A stretch of 64,000 nt of DNA from RGIG464 sp045599585 (GTDB taxonomy: Bacteria > Myxococcota_A > Bradymonadia > UBA4248), in the NCBI GenBank assembly GCA_045599585.1, contig JAZRWH010000069.1:1-64000 (forward strand), read 5' to 3'. Both the position numbers and the translations under genes were made by a program. The notes below the pieces were generated by a model, which was not told where the DNA came from, searched no databases, and saw only the letters and a list, made by a program, of their open reading frames with translations. Below are positions 53,065 to 61,026 of the stretch, one piece after another (within the stretch, counting starts at the first letter, position 1; every line of letters begins with the position of its first letter).

Positions 53065-54600
53065 TTATTGAAACTGCTTTTGAAGGTCGTTCATAATTTT
53101 GACCGACATGTCGACGATTTGTACGGACTGAGACTGGTGCGTGTCGAGGTCCATTGCTGTGATCGAGAGAATGCCGTTGACGTCGATTCGGAGCGTGACC
53201 TCAATTTGAGGTTCCATTCGATGCGCTGGTCGAATGCCTGTCAGCTCAAACGTTGAAAGCAGCGTATTATCTCTGCAATAGTTTGATTCACCCTGATAGA
53301 TCGATATGATGACGCTTTCTTGGTTATCGCGGTTCGTTGTAAAAATCCGACTGATGCGGTGGGGGACTTTTGTATTTTTTGTAATAAGCGGAATGAAGAT
53401 ACCACCAGCTGCTTCGATACCGAGGGTCAGCGGGACGACGTCGAGGAGGAGTACGTCATTTTCGTCGTTATCGAGTGCTTTGGCCTGGATGGCTGCACCG
53501 ATTGCGACGGCTTCGTCAGGATTGATTGCCGTATTGGGCTTTTGCCCGAAGTACTGTTCGACCATCGAACGCACGATCGGCATACGGGATGTGCCGCCGA
53601 CCAAAACGACTTCGTCGAGTTCATCCGCCGAAATACCTGCGTTAGCAAACACGGAACCGCAGATGTCGAGGGAGCGCTGAACAAAGCTGATGCACAGTTG
53701 TTCCATTTGACTGCGTGTCAAAAATTCATTCACCGAAATGCGTTTACCAGTGCTTGGAGCAATATCTTCTAGTTCGATGTGTGTAGCTTCTTCGGATGAA
53801 AGCTGAATTTTAGCATATTCTGCAGCATCAAGAACGCGTTGACGAGACATCGTATCGGAGGAGACGTCTATGCCGGTGCGTTGTTTGACTTTTTCGAAGA
53901 GCCATTCGGCGATCGCTTGGTTGAGGTCATTACCCCCGAGGAAGGTATCACCACCAGTTGCGAGTACGTTGTAGATGCCGTCGCCGATTTCGAGAACAGA
54001 GATATCGAAGGTACCGCCACCGAAGTCGTAAATTGCGACGACTTTAGTTTCATCGCCACCGTAGCCATACGCGAGTGCTGCTGCCGTTGGCTCATTGATG
54101 AGGCGGAGAACTTCAAGACCGGCAATTTCGGCGGCACGTTTCGTTGAGGTACGTTGAACGTTATCAAAATGTGCAGGAACGCTGATGACAGCCTGGGTGA
54201 CTTCGGAGCCAATCGCTGCTTCGGCGATTGCCTTAACTTTTTTGAGAACGGCAGCACTGACTTCGATTGGGCTAAGGATAGTGCCGCCAACGACGAAACC
54301 GGGCATGCCATTGTCCATTCTCGTCACATTGTAGGCCAACATTGGCAACGTAGCTTGTACCGTTGGGGCATCGTATTTTTGGCCGATGAGACGTTTAGCT
54401 GAGTGGATCGTGGATTCAGGTGTTATCGCGAGCTGAGCGCGGGCCATATGGCCAATAATGAACTTTCCTTGACGTGTAAGCGCCATTACAGAGGGCATTG
54501 TCGCACGCGATTTATCGTCCAAAATAACCTGAGGACGTCCATCCATAACAACTGCAACACACGTATTGGAGGTACCTAAGTCGATTCCAATGACAGGCAT
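53065..54600 (-). CDS. Hsp70/DnaK-like chaperone lacking the C-terminal lid
   Basis: 511 residues against ~640 for DnaK. The ATPase domain is complete: IGIDLGTSNTCVAV, the INEPTAAALAYG block, YDFGGGTFDISVL and VLVGGTSRMPIV. The linker and beta-sandwich part of the substrate domain are there (DVVPLTLGIEAAGG to SITAMDLDTH), but the protein stops about 20 residues later, so the helical lid is absent. It is thus a specialised paralogue, not the housekeeping DnaK. It lies between the PilZ-like gene (90-bp gap) and the unknown partner (10-bp gap). Confidence 0.85.
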   Translation of the reverse strand: MPVIGIDLGTSNTCVAVVMDGRPQVILDDKSRATMPSVMALTRQGKFIIGHMARAQLAITPESTIHSAKRLIGQKYDAPTVQATLPMLAYNVTRMDNGMPGFVVGGTILSPIEVSAAVLKKVKAIAEAAIGSEVTQAVISVPAHFDNVQRTSTKRAAEIAGLEVLRLINEPTAAALAYGYGGDETKVVAIYDFGGGTFDISVLEIGDGIYNVLATGGDTFLGGNDLNQAIAEWLFEKVKQRTGIDVSSDTMSRQRVLDAAEYAKIQLSSEEATHIELEDIAPSTGKRISVNEFLTRSQMEQLCISFVQRSLDICGSVFANAGISADELDEVVLVGGTSRMPIVRSMVEQYFGQKPNTAINPDEAVAIGAAIQAKALDNDENDVLLLDVVPLTLGIEAAGGIFIPLITKNTKVPHRISRIFTTNRDNQESVIISIYQGESNYCRDNTLLSTFELTGIRPAHRMEPQIEVTLRIDVNGILSITAMDLDTHQSQSVQIVDMSVKIMNDLQKQFQ

Positions 54601-54689
54601 AAGCGATCCTTATTTAAAAATAAAAACTCTGCCTCCCAAAGCTGAAATTCACCTAAGAATAATACAAAATTGGGCAGCAGAGTTAGGGA

Positions 54690-57269
54690 TTATTTGCCGA
54701 AAAGTCTGCCGAAGAAGCCTTTTTTGCGGGACGGCATATCGTCAGAGCTTGATGGATCATCAAACGTTTTGCGTTCTTTACGGGGCATCGCGCTCAGATC
54801 AATACCATTGACCAGGCTGTTGTTTAATTTGTTGCCAATATTGACACGTTCCTGTTGTTTAATAAGATTTTCGAGCGAAAGAGAATCCTCTTCCGATTTG
54901 GGGGCAGAGGGTTCTTCCTCGGCGTTGGCTTTGCCTGCGAGCGCAGCAAGCGAAAGACTGCTGTCTTCTTTTGTGTCGAGCGTAGGTCTCTTGATGAGAC
55001 GTGAATTAACGTGAGGCAAAGTACCAGAGGGGATTTTGGCAGAGAGTTTATTGGAGATCTCTGCGACCGAAACAGGTTTAAGGCTGTCAGAAGAAATATC
55101 TTTGCCGCTGATCAGATTGTCGATGAGCGCATCGCTGTTGGGCTGTGTCGAGGGTTCTGTTTCAGAAGCAAAAAGAACAGGTTCGGCTTTAACTTCGGTG
55201 GGTTCAGGAACTTCTGCGCTTGCTTCAGCGATCGCTGCTGCTACGGTTTGCGCATGACCGTCATTAAGGCGGTTATTCTCTTCCAGAATGCTTTCGCGGA
55301 GGGACTCAAAAATTTCTGAAGGGGATTCGGGTTCAAGTTTCGCAGGTTCTTCTAATTCTGCTGCGACTAATTCGTTAAGAAATGCATCGGTTATGCCGGA
55401 TTTCAGGACGTCGTCTGTCTCTGCTGCATCCTGCTGGGGTTCAACTTGAGGATCTTCTGTGGGCGCTTCAACAGCTTCAACAGGCGGCACAAATTCCTGA
55501 ACCGAAGCAACTTCTGCTACAGCGTCGATAGATGCATCAATTGCAGGTACAACACCAAGGGTTGCAGCTGCATCAATGGCGTTGGCTTGAACAGACTCAA
55601 TGACAGCTGCCTCGACTTCAGAAGCATCGAGATCGATCGATTTAGCTTCGACTTTTTCAATCTCAGCCGACAAGGTTGTCTCACGCTGAGGTGATGTTTC
55701 TTCCGCAATTGTGTTTAGCGGCATACCCAGCAAGGTTTGATGACGTGACGAAAATGCGTCTGCATTTGCGGAGCTATCTTCAGCATTGTTTGATACTGCT
55801 GCAAAAGCGCTGTCAAATGACGAATTATCAAATGCGTTGCTTCCAAACGCGGAACTGGATTCGCCAAATGCGTTGCTTCCAAACGCGGAACTGGATTCAC
55901 CAAAGGCACTGCTTCCAAATGCGGAACTGGATTCACCAAAGGCACTGCTTCCAAATGCGGAACTGGATTCACCAAACACACTGTTTCCAAACGCCGAACC
56001 AGATTCTCCGAAAGCATTACCATTAAAGGTGTTGCCGCCAAACGCCGAACGATCAAAGGGTAAATCAGGCGTTCCTAAAGTTGGTTCGATTTTGAGTTCG
56101 CTGGCTAAAGCCTCAGAAGACATTTGTTCCGTGCTTTCGGGTTCGTCATTCTGTTGATTTGTTGCGCTTGTTTCTGACGCTGATGAATCTTCGTTGTCGT
56201 TATAATTGGCAGCAAAGGCTTCCAAATCGTGAACGCTGAAATCTTCAGTCGGAGGAATGATGGTTTCTTGGGAAGCTGCATTTTCGGCAAGGGCTTGAAT
56301 GTCGTTGACACTGAAATCTTCAGTCGGAGGAATCACGACGTTTTGAGCTGCAAATTCTGCCGAAAGGGCTTCGATCGCACGCTCGCTACGATTGTCTGTG
56401 CTACTGGCGATTTCAGCAATTTCGCGCGCTTCTTCGGCAGCTGCATAGGCTTCGATATCAGGAATGTTCATGACATCGGTATTATCAAGCGCGTGTGATC
56501 CAATCGGCGCCGATTCCGCACTCGGTTCTGTTGGCGTTTCGATGGACTCCTCTACAGGCGCAGAAACCTCGCTATCCGTCAAAATTTCTTCCGGAAGATC
56601 TTCTGTCGCAGATTCCATAATATCAAAGGCATCCGCTTCGATCTCACCTACATCAATCGCCGTCATGTTGTCTAAAGATTTGTCTGTTGGACGGTCTGTC
56701 GGGCTGTCAACCACTTTAAGACGCATGAATCCCGATTCAAGCTGAGCGTCTTCTTCGTCTTCTTTTTTCCCTATGCCTGAAAAGAGAAAATCAAGACCTT
56801 CATCTAAATCAAGCTCTCCAAAAAGATCTAAACCATCAGATGCGTCTTTCGCGTTTACAATGAGGTGGTTCACACTGTCAGCATCGGCTGCCTTAGATAC
56901 AGGCATCTTTACGGCCGGCATCGCATTCGGCGTTACGTCGCGGTCGGATTTCTGCTGCGCGCCTATGACTGCATCTACGACTTCTTTAAATTGTCGGTTA
57001 ATCTTGCGCAGTGCCACGAGCATACCGGCACCTTGCGAGGATGGGCCTCCAACAAAGGGAATCTCCTTGCGCACTACGCCGTCACCGGCATACGTAATAG
57101 ATCCATCCGCAAGTTTAAACTCAAAATGAACGTCACTTCCTACGGGGCGCGTCGTACGCGTCCGAATGAATAATCCCCTCTGACTGATCAGGGGACGCAT
57201 GGCCTCGATCAGTTCCTCTTGCGAGGTGTATTTCAGAGTCGCCTTAATCGCGATTTTATTTGCTGTCAT
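54690..57269 (-). CDS. PilZ-like domain protein with long disordered region
   Basis: 859 residues, GAGGTAG before the ATG. Residues ~5-105 match the Myxococcus PilZ-like paralogous domain (QRGLFIRTRTTRPVGSDV, FEFKLADGSITYAGDG, GAGMLVALRKINRQFK). The classical c-di-GMP RxxxR/DxSxxG residues are not evident, so nucleotide binding is uncertain. About 700 acidic disordered residues follow with three helical motifs (DIEAYAAAEEA, DIQALAENAA, DLEAFAANYN) and five 12-residue SSAFGSxAFGES repeats. It ends in a conserved-looking basic amphipathic tail KKGFFGRLFGK, perhaps membrane-binding. Upstream partner of the lidless Hsp70. Confidence 0.7.
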   Translation of the reverse strand: MTANKIAIKATLKYTSQEELIEAMRPLISQRGLFIRTRTTRPVGSDVHFEFKLADGSITYAGDGVVRKEIPFVGGPSSQGAGMLVALRKINRQFKEVVDAVIGAQQKSDRDVTPNAMPAVKMPVSKAADADSVNHLIVNAKDASDGLDLFGELDLDEGLDFLFSGIGKKEDEEDAQLESGFMRLKVVDSPTDRPTDKSLDNMTAIDVGEIEADAFDIMESATEDLPEEILTDSEVSAPVEESIETPTEPSAESAPIGSHALDNTDVMNIPDIEAYAAAEEAREIAEIASSTDNRSERAIEALSAEFAAQNVVIPPTEDFSVNDIQALAENAASQETIIPPTEDFSVHDLEAFAANYNDNEDSSASETSATNQQNDEPESTEQMSSEALASELKIEPTLGTPDLPFDRSAFGGNTFNGNAFGESGSAFGNSVFGESSSAFGSSAFGESSSAFGSSAFGESSSAFGSNAFGESSSAFGSNAFDNSSFDSAFAAVSNNAEDSSANADAFSSRHQTLLGMPLNTIAEETSPQRETTLSAEIEKVEAKSIDLDASEVEAAVIESVQANAIDAAATLGVVPAIDASIDAVAEVASVQEFVPPVEAVEAPTEDPQVEPQQDAAETDDVLKSGITDAFLNELVAAELEEPAKLEPESPSEIFESLRESILEENNRLNDGHAQTVAAAIAEASAEVPEPTEVKAEPVLFASETEPSTQPNSDALIDNLISGKDISSDSLKPVSVAEISNKLSAKIPSGTLPHVNSRLIKRPTLDTKEDSSLSLAALAGKANAEEEPSAPKSEEDSLSLENLIKQQERVNIGNKLNNSLVNGIDLSAMPRKERKTFDDPSSSDDMPSRKKGFFGRLFGK
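55845..56030 (-). repeat. Five 36-bp coding repeats (AFGESSSAFGS)
   Basis: Tandem in-frame repeats of 12 codons inside the PilZ-like gene, nearly identical in DNA as well as protein, so prone to gain or loss of units. Confidence 0.8.
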
Positions 57270-57424
57270 GCACTACCTCAAAATCATGGCGCGTTAATGC
57301 CAAAAAATCGCCTTGACTATAAAACGGACTACGAAAAAACACAAATAAACGTATGCGGGAAAACATTGATTTGTGTCGAATTTTAGCGGCGCGTTCTATC
57401 GAGCTTCGCCCGATACGCCCGCGC

Positions 57425-57462
57425 AGTCCTGCTATAGCGCCTTCGTCGCTATACGCAGGACT
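57425..57462. repeat. Bulged hairpin of the REP-like core type
   Basis: AGTCCTGC, TATAGCG/CGCTATA, unpaired C, GCAGGACT: the minus-strand core hairpin without G5 flanks, between the EF-G terminator and the PilZ-like gene. Confidence 0.7.
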
Positions 57463-57482
57463 CTTGAATCCCATGAAAAGTT

Positions 57483-57509
57483 AAAAAAAAAGCCCGAAAA
57501 ACTCGGGCT
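57483..57509 (-). terminator. Terminator after the EF-G gene
   Basis: On the minus strand AGCCCGA and TCGGGCT pair around a T-rich loop and a run of T follows. Confidence 0.88.
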
Positions 57510-57525
57510 CTCATGCAATGATGCG

Positions 57526-57550
57526 GTGAACACTTTTGTAAAGTGTTCAC
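57526..57550. other. Perfect 11-bp inverted repeat after EF-G
   Basis: GTGAACACTTT, loop TGT, AAAGTGTTCAC, 15 bases past the EF-G stop. Lacks a T run; it may protect the mRNA end or be a protein site. Confidence 0.6.
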
Positions 57551-57564
57551 CACACAAAGATAGA

Positions 57565-59661
57565 TTATTCGTCGTCGTCGTCTTTGACACCGCCGAACGG
57601 AGAGTCTTTGATGATCTTTGCTTCAAGGTTGGAAGGTACATCTTCGTAACCGTAGAAAGACATCGTGAAGATACCCTGACCACCCGTCATAGAACGGAGA
57701 TCCGGGGCATAACGCTGAATTTCTGCAAGCGGGCAAACAGCATGGATAACGGTTTTCTTGTGATCAGGATCCATACCGAGCACACGACCACGACGTGACG
57801 TGATGTCGCCCATAATATCACCTACTGACTCACTCGGAACAGTGATGTCCATGTTGTAAACAGGTTCGAGAAGCTTAACACCGCCCATCTCGAACGATGT
57901 GCGCATAGCTTTGCGGCCTGCTGCTACGAAGGCAACTTCTTTGGAGTCTACCGGGTGATATTTACCGTCGATGAGCTCAACTGCAAAGTCCGTAACCGGA
58001 TAACCCGCAAGAGGTCCGTGTTCGCAGAAGCTCATGACACCTTTTTCAACTGCAGGAATAAATTGACGAGGAATGGCACCACCAACGATCTGATCGATGA
58101 ATTTGACGCCTTCACCACGAGAGAGCGGGCCAACATTGACATAGCAAACACCGTATTGACCAGCACCACCAGACTGTTTCTTATGTTTACCTTCGACGTT
58201 CTGAGCACGTTTTTTGATCGTTTCACGATAGGCAACGAGCGGAAGCGACGTCTCAACTTCAAGTTTGAATTTGCGTTTCATCTTCTCGATGGCCATATCC
58301 AAATGCTGCTGACCCATGCCGTTAAGCGTCATCGCACGACCAAGTTCGTCGTAGCTCGTCGTGATCGTGGGATCTTCATCCATAAGTTTGTCGACGGCTG
58401 CTTTGAGTTTGTCTTCGTCACCTTTCGTTTTAACGCGAATGTTGAAGCTCATCATCGGAGCAGGGTACGTGACCGGGGCAAACTGAATGGCTTGGTCGAT
58501 CGCCAACGTGTCGTTCGTCTTCGTGTCTTTAAGTTTGGCAAGGCAAATGATGTCGCCAAATACACCCGATTCAATGGCGTCACGGTTGTTGCCACGGAGA
58601 ACATAAAGCGAACCAAGACGTTCTGCATCACCTGTGCGGACATTGACGACGTTACCATCCGCAGGCGTTTTGCCGGTCATAACGCGGATGATCGTCTGCT
58701 TGCCCGAAAAATCATCAATGAACGTACGGATAACAAGTCCCGAGAATAAGGCGTCGCGCGTACATTTCATCGAAAGAAGTTCGCCATGGCGAAGCGTGTC
58801 AAAACGTGCACGGTGATTCGGGTTCGGGCAGCACTTCGAAATGACTTCAAGCAAATGATCAACACCAATGACGTTCGTCGCAGAGGTGTAAAGAACAGGA
58901 ACAATCAACGAATTCGTCAAGGCCGGCTGAAGGGCAGCAAGACACTCTTCTTTTGAAAGCGTAAGCGTGTCAAGGTACTTTTCCATCAAAACGTCGTCTG
59001 TTTCTGCAACGGCTTCGATGAGTTTTTCCCAAGCTGCTTCAACGTCTGCTTCGTACTCTTTGGGGATGTCCGTCTCTTTGTATTTGCCCGTAGCTCCATC
59101 ATAAATGTAAGCTTTTTCACGAAGAAGCGAAATAACACCCTTGAATGAATCTGCTGTGCCCATCGGAACCTGAAGCGGAACAGGCGTAACCTCAAGGTTT
59201 TCGTTGATGTCAGCTAGAACGGCTTCGACATTGGCACGCTCTTTGTCCATCTTGTTAATAACAATAACACGAGCGATTCCAAGGTTTTTAGCTTCGGCAT
59301 TGACGCGTTCCGTCTGAACTTCAACACCGTCTTCGGCACTCACAACTATAACTGCTGTGTCGGCGCCACGCATCGCTGTCAAAGAATCATAGATAAAGTT
59401 GCCATCTCCCGGGGTGTCGATAATATTTACTTTCTTACCATCATATTCACACCACGCAAACGCTGATCCGTTTGAACCCCCTCGCTTGACTTCTTCAGGT
59501 TCAAAGTCAAATGTCGACGTTCCTGCAAGCGTCGAACCAAGACGCGTCGTCACACCCGTCTTGTAAAGAATCGCTTCGCCAAGCGCCGTCTTGCCGCTTG
59601 CACTGTGACCAACTAAAGCGATGTTGCGAATATCCTTGGATTCAAACACAGTCTTTGCCAT
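57565..59661 (-). CDS. fusA: Elongation factor G-type translational GTPase (probable EF-G2 paralogue)
   Basis: 698 residues, full EF-G length with all domains. G1 is GHSASGKT (residues 18-25), G4 NKMD. The G3 motif reads DTPGD at 82-86 where canonical EF-G has DTPGH; the lost His is the GTPase catalytic residue. The sequence also fits the EF-G2-like subgroup (VPLQVPMGTADSFKGVISLL, KAYIYDGATG). It ends in an acidic DDDDE tail. Canonical EF-G moves tRNA and mRNA through the ribosome; EF-G2 proteins may act with slow hydrolysis or in recycling. It is away from rpsL/rpsG/tuf, supporting a second copy elsewhere. Confidence 0.85.
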   Translation of the reverse strand: MAKTVFESKDIRNIALVGHSASGKTALGEAILYKTGVTTRLGSTLAGTSTFDFEPEEVKRGGSNGSAFAWCEYDGKKVNIIDTPGDGNFIYDSLTAMRGADTAVIVVSAEDGVEVQTERVNAEAKNLGIARVIVINKMDKERANVEAVLADINENLEVTPVPLQVPMGTADSFKGVISLLREKAYIYDGATGKYKETDIPKEYEADVEAAWEKLIEAVAETDDVLMEKYLDTLTLSKEECLAALQPALTNSLIVPVLYTSATNVIGVDHLLEVISKCCPNPNHRARFDTLRHGELLSMKCTRDALFSGLVIRTFIDDFSGKQTIIRVMTGKTPADGNVVNVRTGDAERLGSLYVLRGNNRDAIESGVFGDIICLAKLKDTKTNDTLAIDQAIQFAPVTYPAPMMSFNIRVKTKGDEDKLKAAVDKLMDEDPTITTSYDELGRAMTLNGMGQQHLDMAIEKMKRKFKLEVETSLPLVAYRETIKKRAQNVEGKHKKQSGGAGQYGVCYVNVGPLSRGEGVKFIDQIVGGAIPRQFIPAVEKGVMSFCEHGPLAGYPVTDFAVELIDGKYHPVDSKEVAFVAAGRKAMRTSFEMGGVKLLEPVYNMDITVPSESVGDIMGDITSRRGRVLGMDPDHKKTVIHAVCPLAEIQRYAPDLRSMTGGQGIFTMSFYGYEDVPSNLEAKIIKDSPFGGVKDDDDE

Positions 59662-60100
59662 ACCAAAATCTCCATGGTGGGTTTAATGTGCCGTTAGGTT
59701 AACGGCAATGAAAAATCGACCGCTTTTTTATGCCTTTTTTGTCATTACGTCAAAGAATTTTAGTCTCGGAAATCCTTTGTTTATGGCGACATGCGGGTTT
59801 TGTGACTACAATTGCCTACATATTACAAATTCACTTGAGATTGTGTTTGTAACCTACATTTCAATACATAATTTCTTGGTTTGGTTATGGGTGTTACTAA
59901 CAACCACATTTGCATGAATGTGGTTTATCGGAAGTATCGATAAAATATTCAAAATCACTGCTGTCCCACTAAAATTTCATAACATATTCGGACAACTCTT
60001 CAGTAGCTTTGTTTTATCGATATATAGTCACTTCAAAACATGAAAAAGACTTAAGAGAACTGTTAAATCGCACGCGTCGCGAAGCCGAAGACAAGCAGCG
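59662..60100. other. Intergenic region upstream of EF-G
   Basis: No gene seen. It contains a decayed MITE end CACTGCTGTCCC at 59956-59967 followed by a partial core, and presumably the EF-G promoter on the minus strand. Confidence 0.45.
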
Positions 60101-60243
60101 GGCGCGGGGATTCCAAAGGGGCGTCCGCGATACGACGCCCCTTTGGGCTGTCCGCAGGACAGAATGAGAATAAGAAAAGTACAAAATTCTGTAACGAGCG
60201 CATTTCGTTACAGTTAATGAGAATATGTTGTGGGACAGCAGTG
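60101..60243 (-). repeat. MITE-like element, copy 5 (long variant)
   Basis: GGCGCGGGGATTCCAAAGGG at the left, CGTCCGCGATACGACG hairpin core, CTGTCCGCAGGACAGAATGA, TAACGAGCGCATTTCGTTA, and right end GGGACAGCAGTG (60232-60243). Compared with the 109-bp copy it carries an extra GC hairpin. No 9-bp duplication was found. Confidence 0.75.
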
Positions 60244-60287
60244 AGATGAGATAAAATCATTTAAATACACTACTGTATATAAAATTG

Positions 60288-60536
60288 TTATTCTTCTGTA
60301 GCTGCTTTGTCTTTCTCTTCTGAGCTACTTTCTTTTAAAGTATTTTCAGCGATTTGGTCTTTGAGTAAAATTGATACAAAACAGTAAAAGCAAATAACTA
60401 ACTCACAAACTGAAAATGCATTTTGTGAAATATTTGTAATGTAATTATATACACCAAAAACCGAAATAAATACTGACAATCCTGTTAATATCTTTAACAT
60501 TAAAAGTGAATTAGATATGCCCTTTTTTACTTTCAT
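60288..60536 (-). CDS. Small two-helix membrane protein
   Basis: 82 residues from ATG 60536; GGAG lies seven bases upstream and overlaps the earlier GTG, so the later start is chosen. Two hydrophobic helices (LMLKILTGLSVFISVFGVY and VCELVICFYCFVSILL) and an acidic Glu/Lys tail facing probably the cytoplasm. AT-rich like its surroundings. No family recognised. Confidence 0.5.
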   Translation of the reverse strand: MKVKKGISNSLLMLKILTGLSVFISVFGVYNYITNISQNAFSVCELVICFYCFVSILLKDQIAENTLKESSSEEKDKAATEE

Positions 60537-60713
60537 ACAATTCTCCACTAAAAACTTTCCTAGGATAGCTGCTATTTTTACCCTAGGATCAATGTTATCT
60601 TTTTACACCGTGTAAAAAGATTCTTGTTCATAAAAAAAAACATCATTCGTCAAGACGAAAAATATCGTTTTGTAATAAAAATTGATGTGTAATTACAGCG
60701 CGGTAGCGCGCGA

Positions 60714-60846
60714 GCGGCGCGTATTGACCGAGCGTAGAGACGCAAATTTTTGCGTCTCCAGCGAGGTTTGTCCGCATGTTTCATCATGAAATGGCGGCGC
60801 GTATTGACCGAGCGTAGAGACGCAAATTTTTGCGTCTCCAGCGAGG
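60714..60846. repeat. Direct repeat, 80-bp period, with inner palindrome
   Basis: About 52 bp starting GCGGCGCGTATTGACCGAGC and containing GAGACGCAAA-TT-TTTGCGTCTC, repeated at 60714 and 60794. The copies are identical over about 50 bases. Confidence 0.85.
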
Positions 60847-60859
60847 GAGAAGCGCCGCC

Positions 60860-60893
60860 GGCGCGCCGTATTGGCAAAGCCAATAGGCGCGCC
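60860..60893. repeat. Bulged hairpin of the REP-like core type
   Basis: GGCGCGCC, unpaired G, TATTGGC/GCCAATA, GGCGCGCC. Plus-strand core without G5 flanks. Confidence 0.75.
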
Positions 60894-61026
60894 CCATATA
60901 ACCAATTGTTTAGCCGACACGCATAATACAATAATTTCGTCAAAACACGCTCAAATATGCTAAATATAGCCATATAAGCCGCATTTATGTGTGAGCATTA
61001 CAGCGGCTATACGAGGAGGTACGACG

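Noticed and set aside
59956..60243. One 288-bp transposon bounded by both CACTGCTGTCCC ends
   Set aside because: No target duplication flanks it, and the interior reads as a decayed left end plus a separate inverted copy.
60714..60846. Two-unit CRISPR-like array
   Set aside because: Only two copies, repeat longer than usual CRISPR repeats, and no cas genes.
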